From the NCBI RefSeq assembly GCF_015732155.1, contig NZ_WIQK01000001.1, forward strand, positions 2,242,001-2,306,000: a DNA stretch of 64,000 nt, written 5' to 3'. Positions within the stretch are counted from its first letter, which is position 1; the number at the start of each line of letters is the position of its first letter. The position numbers and the translations under genes are program-made. This document shows, one piece after another, positions 17,430 through 27,685 of this stretch. The DNA comes from Pectinatus sottacetonis (GTDB lineage: Bacteria > Bacillota > Negativicutes > Selenomonadales > Selenomonadaceae). A model generated the notes under the pieces. That model ran no database searches. It was not told where the DNA came from and was given only the letters and a program-made list of their open reading frames with translations.

Positions 17430-19871
17430 TTATAATTTTATTGTATGCATATGCCATATTTCTTTAGCATATTCCATAATGGTTCTGTCACTAGAAAATA
17501 TTCCCGAATGGGCTATGTTTATAAGGCTGGACATTTGCCATTCATGGGCATTGTTATATTTTTGTTGAATTTTCTGATGGGCTTGGCAGTAAGAAGGGAA
17601 GTCTTTAAAGACAAAATATTCATCATTGCTGCCAAATAGATAATTATATAAATCGCGGAAATCACCATTGCCCACAAATTCACCTGACAATAATTGGTCA
17701 ACAACATGGTGCAAATCAGGATTATTATTATATTCATCCCAAGCCGAATAATGACCGTTTTGATAATAGGATAATATTTCATTGGCATTAAGCCCGAAAA
17801 TAACACAATTATCCGAGCCTACGGCGTCATGAATTTCTACATTTGCTCCATCAAGAGTCCCTAAAGTTATGGCACCGTTCATCATAAACTTCATATTGCT
17901 TGTGCCGGAAGCCTCTTTACCAGCTGTTGATATCTGTTCACTAACATTAGCAGCAGGAAATAATTTTTCGGCGAGTGATATGCCATAATTTTCCAAAAAA
18001 ACAATTTTTAGTTTTTTATTAACTTTTTCATTGGCATTTACTATCTCGGCAACAGTGTTTATAAGACGGATAGTTTCTTTGGCGATATGGTAACTTGGAG
18101 CGGCTTTTCCCCCAAAAATAAAAGTGTGAGGAATCATTTCTAGTTCGGGATTTTCACATAATTTATTATAGAGATACATTAAGTGAAAAATATTCATTAT
18201 TTGACGCTTATATGAATGAATACGTTTTATCTGTATATCAAATATGGATAATGGATCTATTATTATACCGTTCTTATTTTTTATTAATTCAGCTAATTTT
18301 TGTTTATGACCTTGTTTGACCTGACTGAGTTTTTCTAAGGCTGCTGGGTCTTCTTTGTATTGGAGAAGTTTTATCAAGTGACTGGGATGGGTGCGCCATT
18401 TATCTGTGATTAAATCATCTATTAATGATGATAGTTGAGGATTGGAAGCCATCAGCCAGCGTCTGTGTGTTATACCATTGGTTTTATTATTGAATTTATT
18501 AGGATAGTAATCGCTGAATTGTTTCATACTGTAATTTTTTAGAATATCTGAATGGATTTTTGCTACACCATTAACACTGTGACTTCCTACAATAGCAAGA
18601 CGAGCCATATGAACAAGACCGTCTTGTAAGATGGAAAAGCTATGGATAATTTCTTCATTTTGGGGATATCTCTGGCGTACATTGATAAGAAAACGGCGAT
18701 TAATTTCTTGAATGATCAAATAAATGCGCGGCAATAGTGATTTAAACATATCTGTTGACCATGTTTCTAGAGCTTCAGGCATGATAGTATGGTTAGTGTA
18801 AGCTACAGTCCGTATTGTAATATCCCAAGCTTGCTCCCATGAGAAACCTTCTTCATCTAAAAAAATCCTCATTAATTCAGGAATAGCCATTGCTGGATGA
18901 GTATCATTTATATGAATGGCAACTTTTTCCGAAAACTGGGCTAAGGGTAAATTAGATTTTTTATAATGACGAATGATGCTTTGTACACCGGCAGATACGA
19001 GAAAATATTCCTGGGTAAGCCGGAGTTGTTTTCCTTTTTGTGAGCTATCATCCGGGTATAGACAGTTAGTAATTGCTTTTAATTGGTATTGTGATTTTAG
19101 TTTTTCTTGCAGCTGTTCATGGGTCAAAGCACCGCTTTCGGCAAAATTTTCACTTACTTCGGCATTCCATAAACGTAATGTATTTACAATGCCGTTATGG
19201 TAACCAACAATAGGCACATCATATGGAACAGCGGATACAGTAGTATAATTTTCGTAAATTGGTTTTAGATTACCATCAGGCATAGATTTCATATAAGCAT
19301 TTCCTGAAAATTTAACAATGATTTCTTTTTCGGTTTTTCTGTATTCCCAGGCAAAGCCGTTTTTTAGCCAATTATCAGGTATTTCCACCTGATTCCTATT
19401 TATTATTTTTTGCTCAAATAAACCATATTGGTAGCGAATGCTACAGCCATGGCCGGCTATTCCTAAAGAGGCCATGGAATCAATAAAACATGCTGCCAGA
19501 CGCCCTAAACCACCGTTACCAAGGCCAGCATCTGGTTCTTCTTCAAATAAGTCATCAAGATTGATTCCCAGGTCATGCATGGCGGAATAACATATATCCC
19601 CAATATTTAAGTTCATTATATTACAGTTTAATAGTCGCCCTAAAAGAAATTCTATTGAAAAATAGTAAACTTGTTTTTCTTGGTGTTCACTATAATATTT
19701 ATTGGTCTGAATCCAATTATCACTGATATATTGTCTGATAGTACTTACCAGAGCTTGATATAAATTTTCTTTGGTAAGTTCTTCCATATCGCGGCCGAAC
19801 ATTATACTGGCTGTTTGTAAAAACAAATGTTCAAATTTGTTTTTTTCTTCCAAAGCCTTGTTTGTCAACAT
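17430..19871 (-). CDS. glgP: Glycogen phosphorylase
   Basis: An 813-residue GT35 phosphorylase that releases glucose-1-phosphate from glycogen ends. GNGGLGRLAACFIDSMA lies near residue 125. The pyridoxal-phosphate site EASGTSNMKFMMNGA, with the PLP-binding Lys, is near residue 660. Full family length. It starts at ATG 19871 with GAGAGGG ten bases upstream. Placing degradation (glgP) between the synthetic genes glgD and glgB in one operon is common in Firmicutes. Confidence 0.96.
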   Translation of the reverse strand: MLTNKALEEKNKFEHLFLQTASIMFGRDMEELTKENLYQALVSTIRQYISDNWIQTNKYYSEHQEKQVYYFSIEFLLGRLLNCNIMNLNIGDICYSAMHDLGINLDDLFEEEPDAGLGNGGLGRLAACFIDSMASLGIAGHGCSIRYQYGLFEQKIINRNQVEIPDNWLKNGFAWEYRKTEKEIIVKFSGNAYMKSMPDGNLKPIYENYTTVSAVPYDVPIVGYHNGIVNTLRLWNAEVSENFAESGALTHEQLQEKLKSQYQLKAITNCLYPDDSSQKGKQLRLTQEYFLVSAGVQSIIRHYKKSNLPLAQFSEKVAIHINDTHPAMAIPELMRIFLDEEGFSWEQAWDITIRTVAYTNHTIMPEALETWSTDMFKSLLPRIYLIIQEINRRFLINVRQRYPQNEEIIHSFSILQDGLVHMARLAIVGSHSVNGVAKIHSDILKNYSMKQFSDYYPNKFNNKTNGITHRRWLMASNPQLSSLIDDLITDKWRTHPSHLIKLLQYKEDPAALEKLSQVKQGHKQKLAELIKNKNGIIIDPLSIFDIQIKRIHSYKRQIMNIFHLMYLYNKLCENPELEMIPHTFIFGGKAAPSYHIAKETIRLINTVAEIVNANEKVNKKLKIVFLENYGISLAEKLFPAANVSEQISTAGKEASGTSNMKFMMNGAITLGTLDGANVEIHDAVGSDNCVIFGLNANEILSYYQNGHYSAWDEYNNNPDLHHVVDQLLSGEFVGNGDFRDLYNYLFGSNDEYFVFKDFPSYCQAHQKIQQKYNNAHEWQMSSLINIAHSGIFSSDRTIMEYAKEIWHMHTIKL

Positions 19872-19913
19872 GCTGGTAACACCCTCTCACTTTTAATATG
19901 AATTTAAAATTGA

Positions 19914-19951
19914 AGGCTATCTATATTGCTATATAGCAATATAGGCAGCCT
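19914..19951. repeat. Long palindrome between glgD and glgP
   Basis: A perfect 24-base palindrome (19921-19944, core GCTATATAGC) is flanked after a 2-base internal loop by AGGCT on the left and AGCCT on the right, so the whole folds into a hairpin of about 17 pairs in the 84-base gap between glgD and glgP. On the coding strand it is followed by a weak T-rich stretch. Likely an mRNA processing or attenuation hairpin, or an operator. Confidence 0.6.
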
Positions 19952-19955
19952 ATTG

Positions 19956-21062
19956 TTAAATTACAGTATTTTTTTCTATAACAAATGGATAATTTTTAGC
20001 CCCTTTAAGCCATTTTTGTGAATTTATAATAACATTTTTGTCACAAATAACATTTTCAATAAGTGAATTTTCTTTTATTTCACAGCCAGGCATGATAATG
20101 CTGTTTTTTATTGTGGCTCCCCTTTCAATTTTAACATTGCGGAATAAAATACTATTGTCAACACTGCCTTCTATAGAACAGCCATTTGATATAAGAGAAT
20201 TATGAACTTTGGCTTGTGTTTTATATTGGGCCGGTACATCATCTTTGACCATCGTATATATAGGAGAGTTTTCCAAAAAAAGTTTTTGCCAGATTTTAGG
20301 GTCTAATAATTGCATACTGGCTTTATAGTAATCAATTATGGAATTTACTGTGGATACGTAACCGGTATATTGATAACCGTAAATATTGTATTTATCTTGC
20401 ACGCGCATTATACCATCTGCAAGAAAATCAGTGCCACCTCGTTCATAGGAATATCTAATTATATCGACAAAAGTCTTGAGGGACATGAGGCATACTCCCA
20501 TAGATATATTGGATCCCTTGTAGGCTACGTGGCGGCTGGCAATATCTGTCAGCAGACCGTTGTCCTTGGTTTGTATGACAGTGCAGGGAGCAGCCGTTTC
20601 ATTACTATTTGTGTAGTAAATCATTGTTATAGCTGCACCAGTGTTTTGATGGAAACGCAATACGTTATTAAAATCCATATTAAATACGGTATGGCTACTG
20701 GACAATAATACATAATCCTGACCGCTGTGTTCTATAAAGTCAATATTTTGATAAAGTGTTCTTAATTCAGATTGAGAATTATTGTTTTTGTCATATCTGG
20801 GAGGAAGATAAAATAAGCCTTCATGGCGTCGTGCTAAATCCCAATCTTTGCCAGAGCGTATATGATTGAGAACGGAGTTTGATTTATTTGGTAGAAGAAT
20901 GCCAACATTTATAATACCTGAATTTACCATGTTGGATAAAATAAAATCAATGAGTCTATAGCGCCCGGCAAATGGAATGGTAGCTATAGGACGTTCTCTG
21001 GTTATTTCTCTTATAAGACTATTATCTTCTTGCAAATTTATTAAGCCTAAAACATGATTCAT
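19956..21062 (-). CDS. glgD: Glucose-1-phosphate adenylyltransferase, GlgD subunit
   Basis: A 368-residue GlgC paralogue in which the substrate loop is altered (FAGRYRLIDFILSNMVNSG is kept, but the N-terminal Gly-rich catalytic loop is replaced by INLQEDNSLI). In other Firmicutes GlgD forms a heterotetramer with GlgC and has a mostly regulatory or activating role in ADP-glucose synthesis. The C-terminus has left-handed beta-helix repeats. The start is ATG 21062, preceded by AGGGGGA; a longer reading to 21110 would overlap glgC and lacks a ribosome site. Confidence 0.93.
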   Translation of the reverse strand: MNHVLGLINLQEDNSLIREITRERPIATIPFAGRYRLIDFILSNMVNSGIINVGILLPNKSNSVLNHIRSGKDWDLARRHEGLFYLPPRYDKNNNSQSELRTLYQNIDFIEHSGQDYVLLSSSHTVFNMDFNNVLRFHQNTGAAITMIYYTNSNETAAPCTVIQTKDNGLLTDIASRHVAYKGSNISMGVCLMSLKTFVDIIRYSYERGGTDFLADGIMRVQDKYNIYGYQYTGYVSTVNSIIDYYKASMQLLDPKIWQKLFLENSPIYTMVKDDVPAQYKTQAKVHNSLISNGCSIEGSVDNSILFRNVKIERGATIKNSIIMPGCEIKENSLIENVICDKNVIINSQKWLKGAKNYPFVIEKNTVI

Positions 21063-21081
21063 ATTTATTCCCCCTGTCGTT

Positions 21082-22239
21082 TTATCCCACTTGTTTGTTG
21101 CCGTTATCAACAGGTGTTATAATTTCTCCCTCAGGAATAACAGCGATAGAGTTATCATCTGACATTACCTGAGCATTTTTGGTGATTTCACAATTTTGGG
21201 CTATAATGGCCTTTTCGATAACTGCATTTTCACCGATCACACTAAAAGGCATTACAACAGAATTATTGACCTTGGCACCGGCACCTATTTTAACACCGGA
21301 AAAAATTACTGAATTTTTTACACTGCCTTCTACTATAGCACCGGAACTTATTAATGAATTTTTTACATTGGCAGTTTTACCTATAAAATGTGGTGGCAGG
21401 GCATGATTGGAAGAATATATGCGCCACGCACCTCCCAAGTCAAATGAAGGGTTGTCCTTTAATAAATCCATATTTGCCTGCCATAGGCTTTCGATAGTGC
21501 CTACATCTTTCCAATAACCATCAAATGAATAGGAAAATAAGCGTACATTGCTAGAAAGCATTTTGGGAATGATGTTTTTACCAAAATCATGGGAGGAAAC
21601 GCTGTCAATGGAATCTTCTTCTAGGTAGTGCTTCAAAAGTTTCCAGTTAAAAATGTATATGCCCATTGAAGCCAAATTACTTTGGGGATGTTGAGGCTTT
21701 TCTTCAAAAGCAACTATCCTACCGTCTTTGTCTGTTGTCATTATGCCAAAACGAGAGGCTTCCTTTATGGGAACTTTTATTACACTTATAGTGGCTTCAG
21801 CTTTATTCATTTTATGTTCTTCCAGCATCCAGGAATAATCCATTGTATAAATATGGTCACCGGAAAGAATCAATACATAGTCAGGATCATAGGTTTCAAT
21901 GAAATTAATATTTTGATAAATCGCATCAGCAGTACCCTTGTACCAATCTGCTCCCTTTTCTCTGGCATAAGGCGGTAATATATATACACCACCATTTTTC
22001 CTATCTAAATTCCATGTTTCTCCTGTGCCAAGATATGTATGCAGCTCTAAGGGTTTATATTGGGTTAGTACGCCTACTGTTTCAATACCAGAATTTGCGC
22101 AGTTACTTAAAGGAAAATCAATTATCCGATATTTACCGCCAAATGGTACAGCCGGTTTAGCTATCTTTTTGGTTAAGCAGCCTAAGCGGCTTCCTTGGCC
22201 TCCTGCTAAAATCATTGCTAAACATTCTATCTTTTTCAT
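21082..22239 (-). CDS. glgC: Glucose-1-phosphate adenylyltransferase, GlgC catalytic subunit
   Basis: A 385-residue enzyme making ADP-glucose from ATP and glucose-1-phosphate, the committed step of glycogen synthesis. The catalytic loop [21 protein letters not shown] is complete, followed by [29 protein letters not shown] and FEEKP. C-terminal hexapeptide repeats form the beta-helix domain. A strong GAGGAGG ribosome site precedes the ATG. It is the first gene of the cluster glgC-D-P-B-A-amylase/MalQ, all leftward. Confidence 0.96.
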   Translation of the reverse strand: MKKIECLAMILAGGQGSRLGCLTKKIAKPAVPFGGKYRIIDFPLSNCANSGIETVGVLTQYKPLELHTYLGTGETWNLDRKNGGVYILPPYAREKGADWYKGTADAIYQNINFIETYDPDYVLILSGDHIYTMDYSWMLEEHKMNKAEATISVIKVPIKEASRFGIMTTDKDGRIVAFEEKPQHPQSNLASMGIYIFNWKLLKHYLEEDSIDSVSSHDFGKNIIPKMLSSNVRLFSYSFDGYWKDVGTIESLWQANMDLLKDNPSFDLGGAWRIYSSNHALPPHFIGKTANVKNSLISSGAIVEGSVKNSVIFSGVKIGAGAKVNNSVVMPFSVIGENAVIEKAIIAQNCEITKNAQVMSDDNSIAVIPEGEIITPVDNGNKQVG

Positions 22240-22328
22240 AAAAATTCCTCCTCAGCACGATTAAATTTCCCACTAAAAGTGAATTGCTATAATATAAATG
22301 CTAGATTATTATGCTATTGAGAAAACAT

Positions 22329-22800
22329 TTATTGGTTAAAAACTTGTTTCATAAAATTAATATAACTGTTAGCTAATGCAGTAAGATTTATATTAACAGT
22401 GGATGCATCAGCAGGAGTCAGTTTTATAATACGAATGTTTTCATAATATATAATAATAGTACCATCGGTATTCATTAAATAATAACCGGGGTTGTAGTTT
22501 TTCTGTTGCGATGTAGTATAAGGGTTTCCGGTGAGAAAATAGGCTCGTTCAAGTGCATTAAACCATCTGCTGTGTTTGGTATCAAAGGTGAATGATGGTT
22601 GTTTTTATAAGTATAAATAGCTCTATTATCTTTCGCTATGGAAAATTTTATATTCTTTTTCGACTTGAATGGCAGCATTCTTACTAATAAAAATATCTTG
22701 AATGGGGGAAATTATTCCGGCATAAGTAATAGTTGAAAAAACGAGCATTGATATAAATAAGGCTAATATAATGAATAGATTATAAAATTGGTTTCCCCAT
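22329..22800 (-). pseudogene. Decayed gene for a small secreted or membrane-anchored protein
   Basis: On the minus strand three frames carry protein-like pieces in order. A membrane or signal segment (NLFIILALFISMLVFS, then TYAGIISPIQDIF and on to KIFHSER) stops at 22626. A middle piece follows. The third (22604-22329) contains FDTKHSRWFNALERAYFLTG, GYYLMNTDGTIIIYYENIRI and ends FMKQVFNQ. The ATG at 22800 is in yet another frame from the hydrophobic segment. At least two single-base shifts are needed to join them into a protein of roughly 150 residues. I do not recognise the family. Sequencing error is the main alternative to genuine decay. Confidence 0.5.
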
Positions 22801-22964
22801 TTTTATAATTAACTCCAAATAATTATTTTTTAAATGGCTGTAATTAATTTATGATTATAGAATGCTACGATACTATATGATATAGTTTGATTTTATTTTA
22901 TATTGACACATTTCTGTATTTAAGGCGATAAATCCTGCTGAATTGCAGATAAATTTAAATAAAA

Positions 22965-23585
22965 TCAGTAATTAAAAGATTTTCTAATTATTTTTATGCC
23001 ACGGTAAAATTTACTTTCTTTAGAAATTTTTAGTCCTAGTTTTGCTTTTATAAGTTCAGTGAGAGAAATAAGATCTTTTTTATATCCCTTTTTTAATTCT
23101 AGTTCAAGTTCACATATAGGTAGCTGTTTATCAGCAGCATAAATAAAACCGATATCTATGGCCAATTCTATTTTTGTACCGTTAAAAAATAGAATTGATT
23201 TTTGCCGACAAAAGTTATTTGTGACTATTGGCTGGAATGTTTTTAAAAGAAGAGTATCTGCCATAGTAGGGAAATTATTGATAAAAGGACTTATATCAGG
23301 AGTGATAGAAGAAACTTTATGGTTAATTTCCAAACGGTCAGTCAGAAAAGTATTTGAATTGTTTTTTCCTTTTATAGTTGCGATATAATTGTTATTTTCT
23401 CGGCGGACTCTATAGGTGAGATTATGTTTAAATAAGAACATATCTGTAGTATCATAGTAATATGCGGACATGTGGAGTATTTGTTTTTTACCCAGCATGT
23501 ATAATGATGAGGTGAATTTTTTGATGCGAAATATATCAGTTTCATTTAAGGAAAATTTTACTTCTACTTCTGTATTATTTTTCAT
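22965..23585 (-). CDS. CYTH-domain protein (triphosphate tunnel metalloenzyme family)
   Basis: A 206-residue protein beginning with the CYTH signature ExExK (EVEVKF, residues 6-11). Alternating charged beta strands follow (YRVRRENNNYIATIKGK; RLEINHK; CELELELKKG), as expected for the eight-stranded tunnel. Members hydrolyse triphosphates such as tripolyphosphate or thiamine triphosphate, or make cAMP (class IV cyclase). The exact substrate cannot be told. Start ATG 23585 behind GGAGGAG. Confidence 0.85.
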   Translation of the reverse strand: MKNNTEVEVKFSLNETDIFRIKKFTSSLYMLGKKQILHMSAYYYDTTDMFLFKHNLTYRVRRENNNYIATIKGKNNSNTFLTDRLEINHKVSSITPDISPFINNFPTMADTLLLKTFQPIVTNNFCRQKSILFFNGTKIELAIDIGFIYAADKQLPICELELELKKGYKKDLISLTELIKAKLGLKISKESKFYRGIKIIRKSFNY

Positions 23586-23723
23586 AGGTGTGCTCCTCCA
23601 TTATTTTATATAGTAATATCTTTTAATCATGTTAATGGTAAAAGATACTTATTGTTTACAAAGTTGACAAAGAAATAGCCAGCCAAGGTGATGAGCCATG
23701 ACTGACTATTATAAAAAATATAT

Positions 23724-24059
23724 TCATATTAACATTAATATTATAGAACCGATGAACAATGTCATACTTAAGGATTTTAGCATGGAACGCAAAAATACTG
23801 CATGACTTTTGCTGAACTTGTGGGTGTAATACTGCATTATCCATATAAGAAAAGCTATACTGAAAAAGCATGCAGGAATATCAAATGATATTATGCTATA
23901 AATAAATACAATCATGGCAATGAATAAAGCTGTAAATTGTCCTCTACTGAGTTGTTTTGTATTTTTTGATAAAATTGGTCTATTAGCATGTTTTCCACAT
24001 TTATCATAAGCTTTTTCTGCTTCAATGAAATCTTTCTGCGAAAAGTTTTTATATATCAT
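23724..24059 (-). CDS. Small membrane protein of unknown function
   Basis: A 111-residue protein with a soluble N-terminus of about 40 residues and three likely membrane segments (TALFIAMIVFIYSIISF, FFSIAFLIWIMQYY, LSMTLFIGSIILMLI). I do not recognise a family. A GAGGGA ribosome site six bases before ATG 24059, and the position between the ABC exporter and the CYTH gene on the same strand, support it being real. It lies 67 bases downstream of the ABC gene and could be co-transcribed. Confidence 0.6.
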   Translation of the reverse strand: MIYKNFSQKDFIEAEKAYDKCGKHANRPILSKNTKQLSRGQFTALFIAMIVFIYSIISFDIPACFFSIAFLIWIMQYYTHKFSKSHAVFLRSMLKSLSMTLFIGSIILMLI

Positions 24060-24126
24060 GAAAATCCCTCATTATAAATATATGATGTTTGGAGTTTTAT
24101 CTGGTAAGAATGATATAAATACCAAA

Positions 24127-25851
24127 TTATGCTTGATTAACCAAAGATAAATCATATGTAGTATTGTCATTTATGGTAAGTTTATATTTATGAAATTTCA
24201 TAAGTGTAGAGCGATGTCCTATGCTTATTATTGTAATATAAGGTATATTTTTTTTCAACATTACATATAGATATTCTTCTATATGTTCATCAAGAGCTGA
24301 GGTAGACTCATCCATAAAGACCCAGTAGGGTCTTTTTATGAGAATACGGGCAAAAGCCAATTTTTGTTGTTCACCTAATGACAGTATCTTACTCCAATTA
24401 TTCAATGAATCTAATTTGGCAATAAATTTATCTAATTTGCACATAGAAAGAATAGTGGATAGATCTTTGTCAATATTTATCCGCGGTTGTATCTGCGGAT
24501 AATATAATGCCTGACGCAGTGTTCCCAAGGGAATATATGGTTTTTGCGGTAAAAACAGAATTTCATTTTGCTTAGGTATATATAATTTCCCACTGCAAAA
24601 AGGCCATATTTGAGCCAACGTGCGTAGTAAAGTGCTTTTACCAGAACCAGAAGGTCCGGTGATTATTAAACTTTCCTGTGCATTGAGCGTTAGATTCAAA
24701 TCCTTGATAACAGGTTTTCCATCAGGCAGGAATATGGAAAGTTCTTTCGCTGATAAAGCATTTGCAGGAATAGTAGTTACTGCTGAATTTATTTGGGCAG
24801 TTTGCTCCATTTTCTGGTTAAAAGAATGTAGACGACGAATTACAGACAACCATTGAGCTATGTCAGTATAGGAGTTGACCAGATATGATAATGAGTCCTG
24901 TATTCTGCCGAACACGCTCAGAACTTGTATAAACCAGCCCAATGGTAGTGTTTCATTGAAATAACGGGGAGCTGCAATAAGCATAGGAATGATAATGGCT
25001 AATTGGGAATAACTGACAGTCATGCCAGTTAGTATTTTTTGCCGATTCATAATACTTTTGAAATTGTATATTATATTTTTAAACCGTAGCATAAAACTGT
25101 TATTTTCAGAATTTTCTCCTTTATAAAAGGCAATACATTCACTATTTTCCAAAACACGAATTAATGAAAAACGAAAATCAGCTTCCAGTTTTTGCTGGTT
25201 AAAATTTAAATTTATTAACTGATGACCTACTTTATGAGTGATAAATGTTCCAATAATAGAATAAATAAGTGTTACCCATACCATGAAACCAGAGATTGAG
25301 ATGTTATGACCATTTAAAGAAAAAGTAACCGTACCGGAAAGAAGCCAGAGCAGTCCAACAAAGGATAAGAAAATTGTTATTTGCTTGAATAACCCAATAC
25401 CAAGGCTCAAAGTCAGTGATACAAATAAATTTATATCTTCTTGAATACGTTGGTCAGGATTATCAGGAGAAGCTTCATCGGTCTGTAGTCTGTAATAAAC
25501 TTGTTTATACATCCATTTTGACAGATAGTTTTTAGTCAGCCATGTACGCCATTTTATTTGGAGCATTTGTTGCAAATAAAGTGAATAAACAGCTAAAAAT
25601 ATCAAAAGAAAAGCTATTATACTAAATTTTCCTATTGAATGAAAAAATTTATCATAAGAATAGTTTTGCATGATGGTATAAAATTCATTATACCAGTCAG
25701 TTATTTTTATCATTAGATATACAGAAGTTAAATTTAATACTATCACTATGGAAAGCAAACCACGCGCCTGCCATTTTTCTTCTGACTGCCAGTATCCTTT
25801 GAATAAATCGGTAAAGATATTTAATGCTTCTTTTATGTTATGTATTTTCAT
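24127..25851 (-). CDS. ABC transporter with fused membrane and ATPase domains, SbmA/YddA type
   Basis: A 574-residue half-transporter. Membrane segments in the first ~330 residues resemble the SbmA/BacA/YddA group (DWYNEFYTIMQ near residue 50). The ATPase domain from ~375 has Walker A GPSGSGKST, signature LSLGEQQKLAFARI and Walker B VFMDESTSALDE. This group moves peptides, long-chain fatty acyl compounds or cobalamin, and presumably works as a homodimer in the inner membrane. Start ATG 25851 behind AGAGGA. Substrate unknown. Confidence 0.85.
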   Translation of the reverse strand: MKIHNIKEALNIFTDLFKGYWQSEEKWQARGLLSIVIVLNLTSVYLMIKITDWYNEFYTIMQNYSYDKFFHSIGKFSIIAFLLIFLAVYSLYLQQMLQIKWRTWLTKNYLSKWMYKQVYYRLQTDEASPDNPDQRIQEDINLFVSLTLSLGIGLFKQITIFLSFVGLLWLLSGTVTFSLNGHNISISGFMVWVTLIYSIIGTFITHKVGHQLINLNFNQQKLEADFRFSLIRVLENSECIAFYKGENSENNSFMLRFKNIIYNFKSIMNRQKILTGMTVSYSQLAIIIPMLIAAPRYFNETLPLGWFIQVLSVFGRIQDSLSYLVNSYTDIAQWLSVIRRLHSFNQKMEQTAQINSAVTTIPANALSAKELSIFLPDGKPVIKDLNLTLNAQESLIITGPSGSGKSTLLRTLAQIWPFCSGKLYIPKQNEILFLPQKPYIPLGTLRQALYYPQIQPRINIDKDLSTILSMCKLDKFIAKLDSLNNWSKILSLGEQQKLAFARILIKRPYWVFMDESTSALDEHIEEYLYVMLKKNIPYITIISIGHRSTLMKFHKYKLTINDNTTYDLSLVNQA

Positions 25852-25956
25852 ATTATATCCTCTTTATACCTTGAATTTCAACATAATTAAAAGTATAATT
25901 AAAAAATAAGTGTATTGCAATCATAATATTATAAATTGCTGATTTAGGAGTTGAAA

Positions 25957-26619
25957 ATGAACTTTGATTTTTTATTGGCGGGGATAATTTTATTTGTGAT
26001 AATTCTCATATATGCTGGTTATTTTTATCTTCCCCAGAGACGGGTTTTTTACATATTTTGTGCAATTATAATTGTTAGTGTAGTTTCTACTATTGGATTT
26101 TGGCACATTTACCAGCGGGGAACTGGTATGACGGAGAAACAGAAAATGCAGATTCTAAGTGAGCAGCCTTTTTTTGTGACATGGTATGAAGCGTACAAAC
26201 AGGATGTTGAAAAAATAGATCGCATTTGGGCACAATATAATAATATTATCAGTGATTTTCAACAAGATAAAATATCAGTATCAGTGATGCGCAGTAAAAT
26301 GGTTAAAGTTGAAAATGAATCTAACTTATTAGTAAAAAAAATGGGAATTAGTTTGCCGCCTAAAGAATTATCAGATAAAAATTATAGAATCAGCTATGAC
26401 ATTTTAGAAAAAACACGTCATTATTTGGGAAAGCAAAATAAAATAATAAAACGAACAGTTGATATTATTAATGAAAAGGGATTCACGAGGGAAGCACATG
26501 ATGTGCAATATAAAAAGATTGATAATATGCGCATTTTATATGCACCGGTGAATCTTTATATTGCTTCAGATATTTCGCAAATACGTGACGATCTGAGTTT
26601 ATCAGCTTGGCAAAACTGA
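25957..26619 (+). CDS. Hypothetical protein with two N-terminal membrane helices
   Basis: A 220-residue protein. Two hydrophobic helices (residues 5-25, FLLAGIILFVIILIYAGYF, and 33-50, VFYIFCAIIIVSVVSTIGF) precede a charged, probably helical domain of about 150 residues. I do not recognise it. ATG 25957 fits AGGAG (25946-25950) better than the in-frame TTG at 25951. It is the first rightward gene before rsmH, where mraZ would often be found, but it is not MraZ-like. Confidence 0.65.
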   Translation: MNFDFLLAGIILFVIILIYAGYFYLPQRRVFYIFCAIIIVSVVSTIGFWHIYQRGTGMTEKQKMQILSEQPFFVTWYEAYKQDVEKIDRIWAQYNNIISDFQQDKISVSVMRSKMVKVENESNLLVKKMGISLPPKELSDKNYRISYDILEKTRHYLGKQNKIIKRTVDIINEKGFTREAHDVQYKKIDNMRILYAPVNLYIASDISQIRDDLSLSAWQN

Positions 26620-26716
26620 AAGATGGATAGAAACCTCATGATTTTATAGAAATTATATAAGAATGTTAAAACTGGATAATGGATAATGACAGAGGTAGTA
26701 AGGAGTGTTCACTTAA

Positions 26717-27652
26717 GTGGAATTTCATCATATAAGTGTTATGTCTGATGAAGTTATCAATGGTTTAAGGATAAACCCTGATGGTATATATGTCGATTGT
26801 ACTTTGGGAGGAGCTGGTCATTCATCGCGCATTGCGAAAAAATTAAGTGCAAGGGGAATACTTTTAGGAATAGATCAGGATCAGGAGGCAGTCAAAGCAG
26901 CACGGGAACGTTTAGCAAAATATAAATGTAATATTAGAATAGTTCATGATAATTTCAAAAATTTAGCGACTATTTTTAAACAGGAAGGTATTACTGGGAT
27001 AGATGGCGTTTTGTTTGATTTGGGAGTTTCGTCGCCGCAGATTGATAATGCTGAGAGAGGTTTTTCCTATATGCATAGTGCAGTGTTGGATATGCGTATG
27101 GATACTGATGCTGTATTGACAGCTTATGATGTAGTAAATAATTATTCGCGGGAACATTTGACGGAAATATTTAAGACATATGGTGAGGAAAGATGGGCTA
27201 AACGCATAGCTTCATTTATAGAAGAAAAACGAAAAGAAGCTCCAATAAAAACCACTGATGAACTGGTAAGGCTGGTTTGTTGCGCTATTCCGGCAGCAGT
27301 GAGACGAAAAAGTCAGGGGCATCCGGCAAAAAGGGTATTTCAGGCCATCAGGATTGAAGTTAATAATGAACTTGGCATTTTAAAAGATGCATTTGAATGT
27401 GCTGTGGATTATTTAAATCCACAAGGAAGAATTGCAATAATAACTTTTCATTCATTAGAAGACCGTATAGCAAAAACAACTTTAAGATTTATGGCACGAG
27501 GCTGTGTTTGCCCGCCGCAATTGCCGGTATGTATTTGCGGGCATAAAAAACAAATCAAACTTTGTGGTAAGGCGGTAAAGCCTTCTATAGAAGAATTAGA
27601 GAATAATCCGCGGGCTAGAAGTGCAAAGCTGCGCATAGCGGAAAAATTGTAA
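26717..27652 (+). CDS. rsmH: 16S rRNA (cytosine(1402)-N(4))-methyltransferase
   Basis: A 311-residue SAM-dependent methyltransferase (MraW) that N4-methylates C1402 of 16S rRNA. The SAM site DCTLGGAGHSSRI (~residue 27), DGVLFDLGVSSPQ, AFQAIRIEVN-type segment and FHSLEDRI are all present. Full length. The GTG start at 26717 is preceded by AAGGAG. It opens the division and wall cluster; no mraZ is found upstream. Confidence 0.95.
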   Translation: MEFHHISVMSDEVINGLRINPDGIYVDCTLGGAGHSSRIAKKLSARGILLGIDQDQEAVKAARERLAKYKCNIRIVHDNFKNLATIFKQEGITGIDGVLFDLGVSSPQIDNAERGFSYMHSAVLDMRMDTDAVLTAYDVVNNYSREHLTEIFKTYGEERWAKRIASFIEEKRKEAPIKTTDELVRLVCCAIPAAVRRKSQGHPAKRVFQAIRIEVNNELGILKDAFECAVDYLNPQGRIAIITFHSLEDRIAKTTLRFMARGCVCPPQLPVCICGHKKQIKLCGKAVKPSIEELENNPRARSAKLRIAEKL

Positions 27653-27685
27653 CACTGTCCAACAGAATAAGTGGAGGAACGGACA

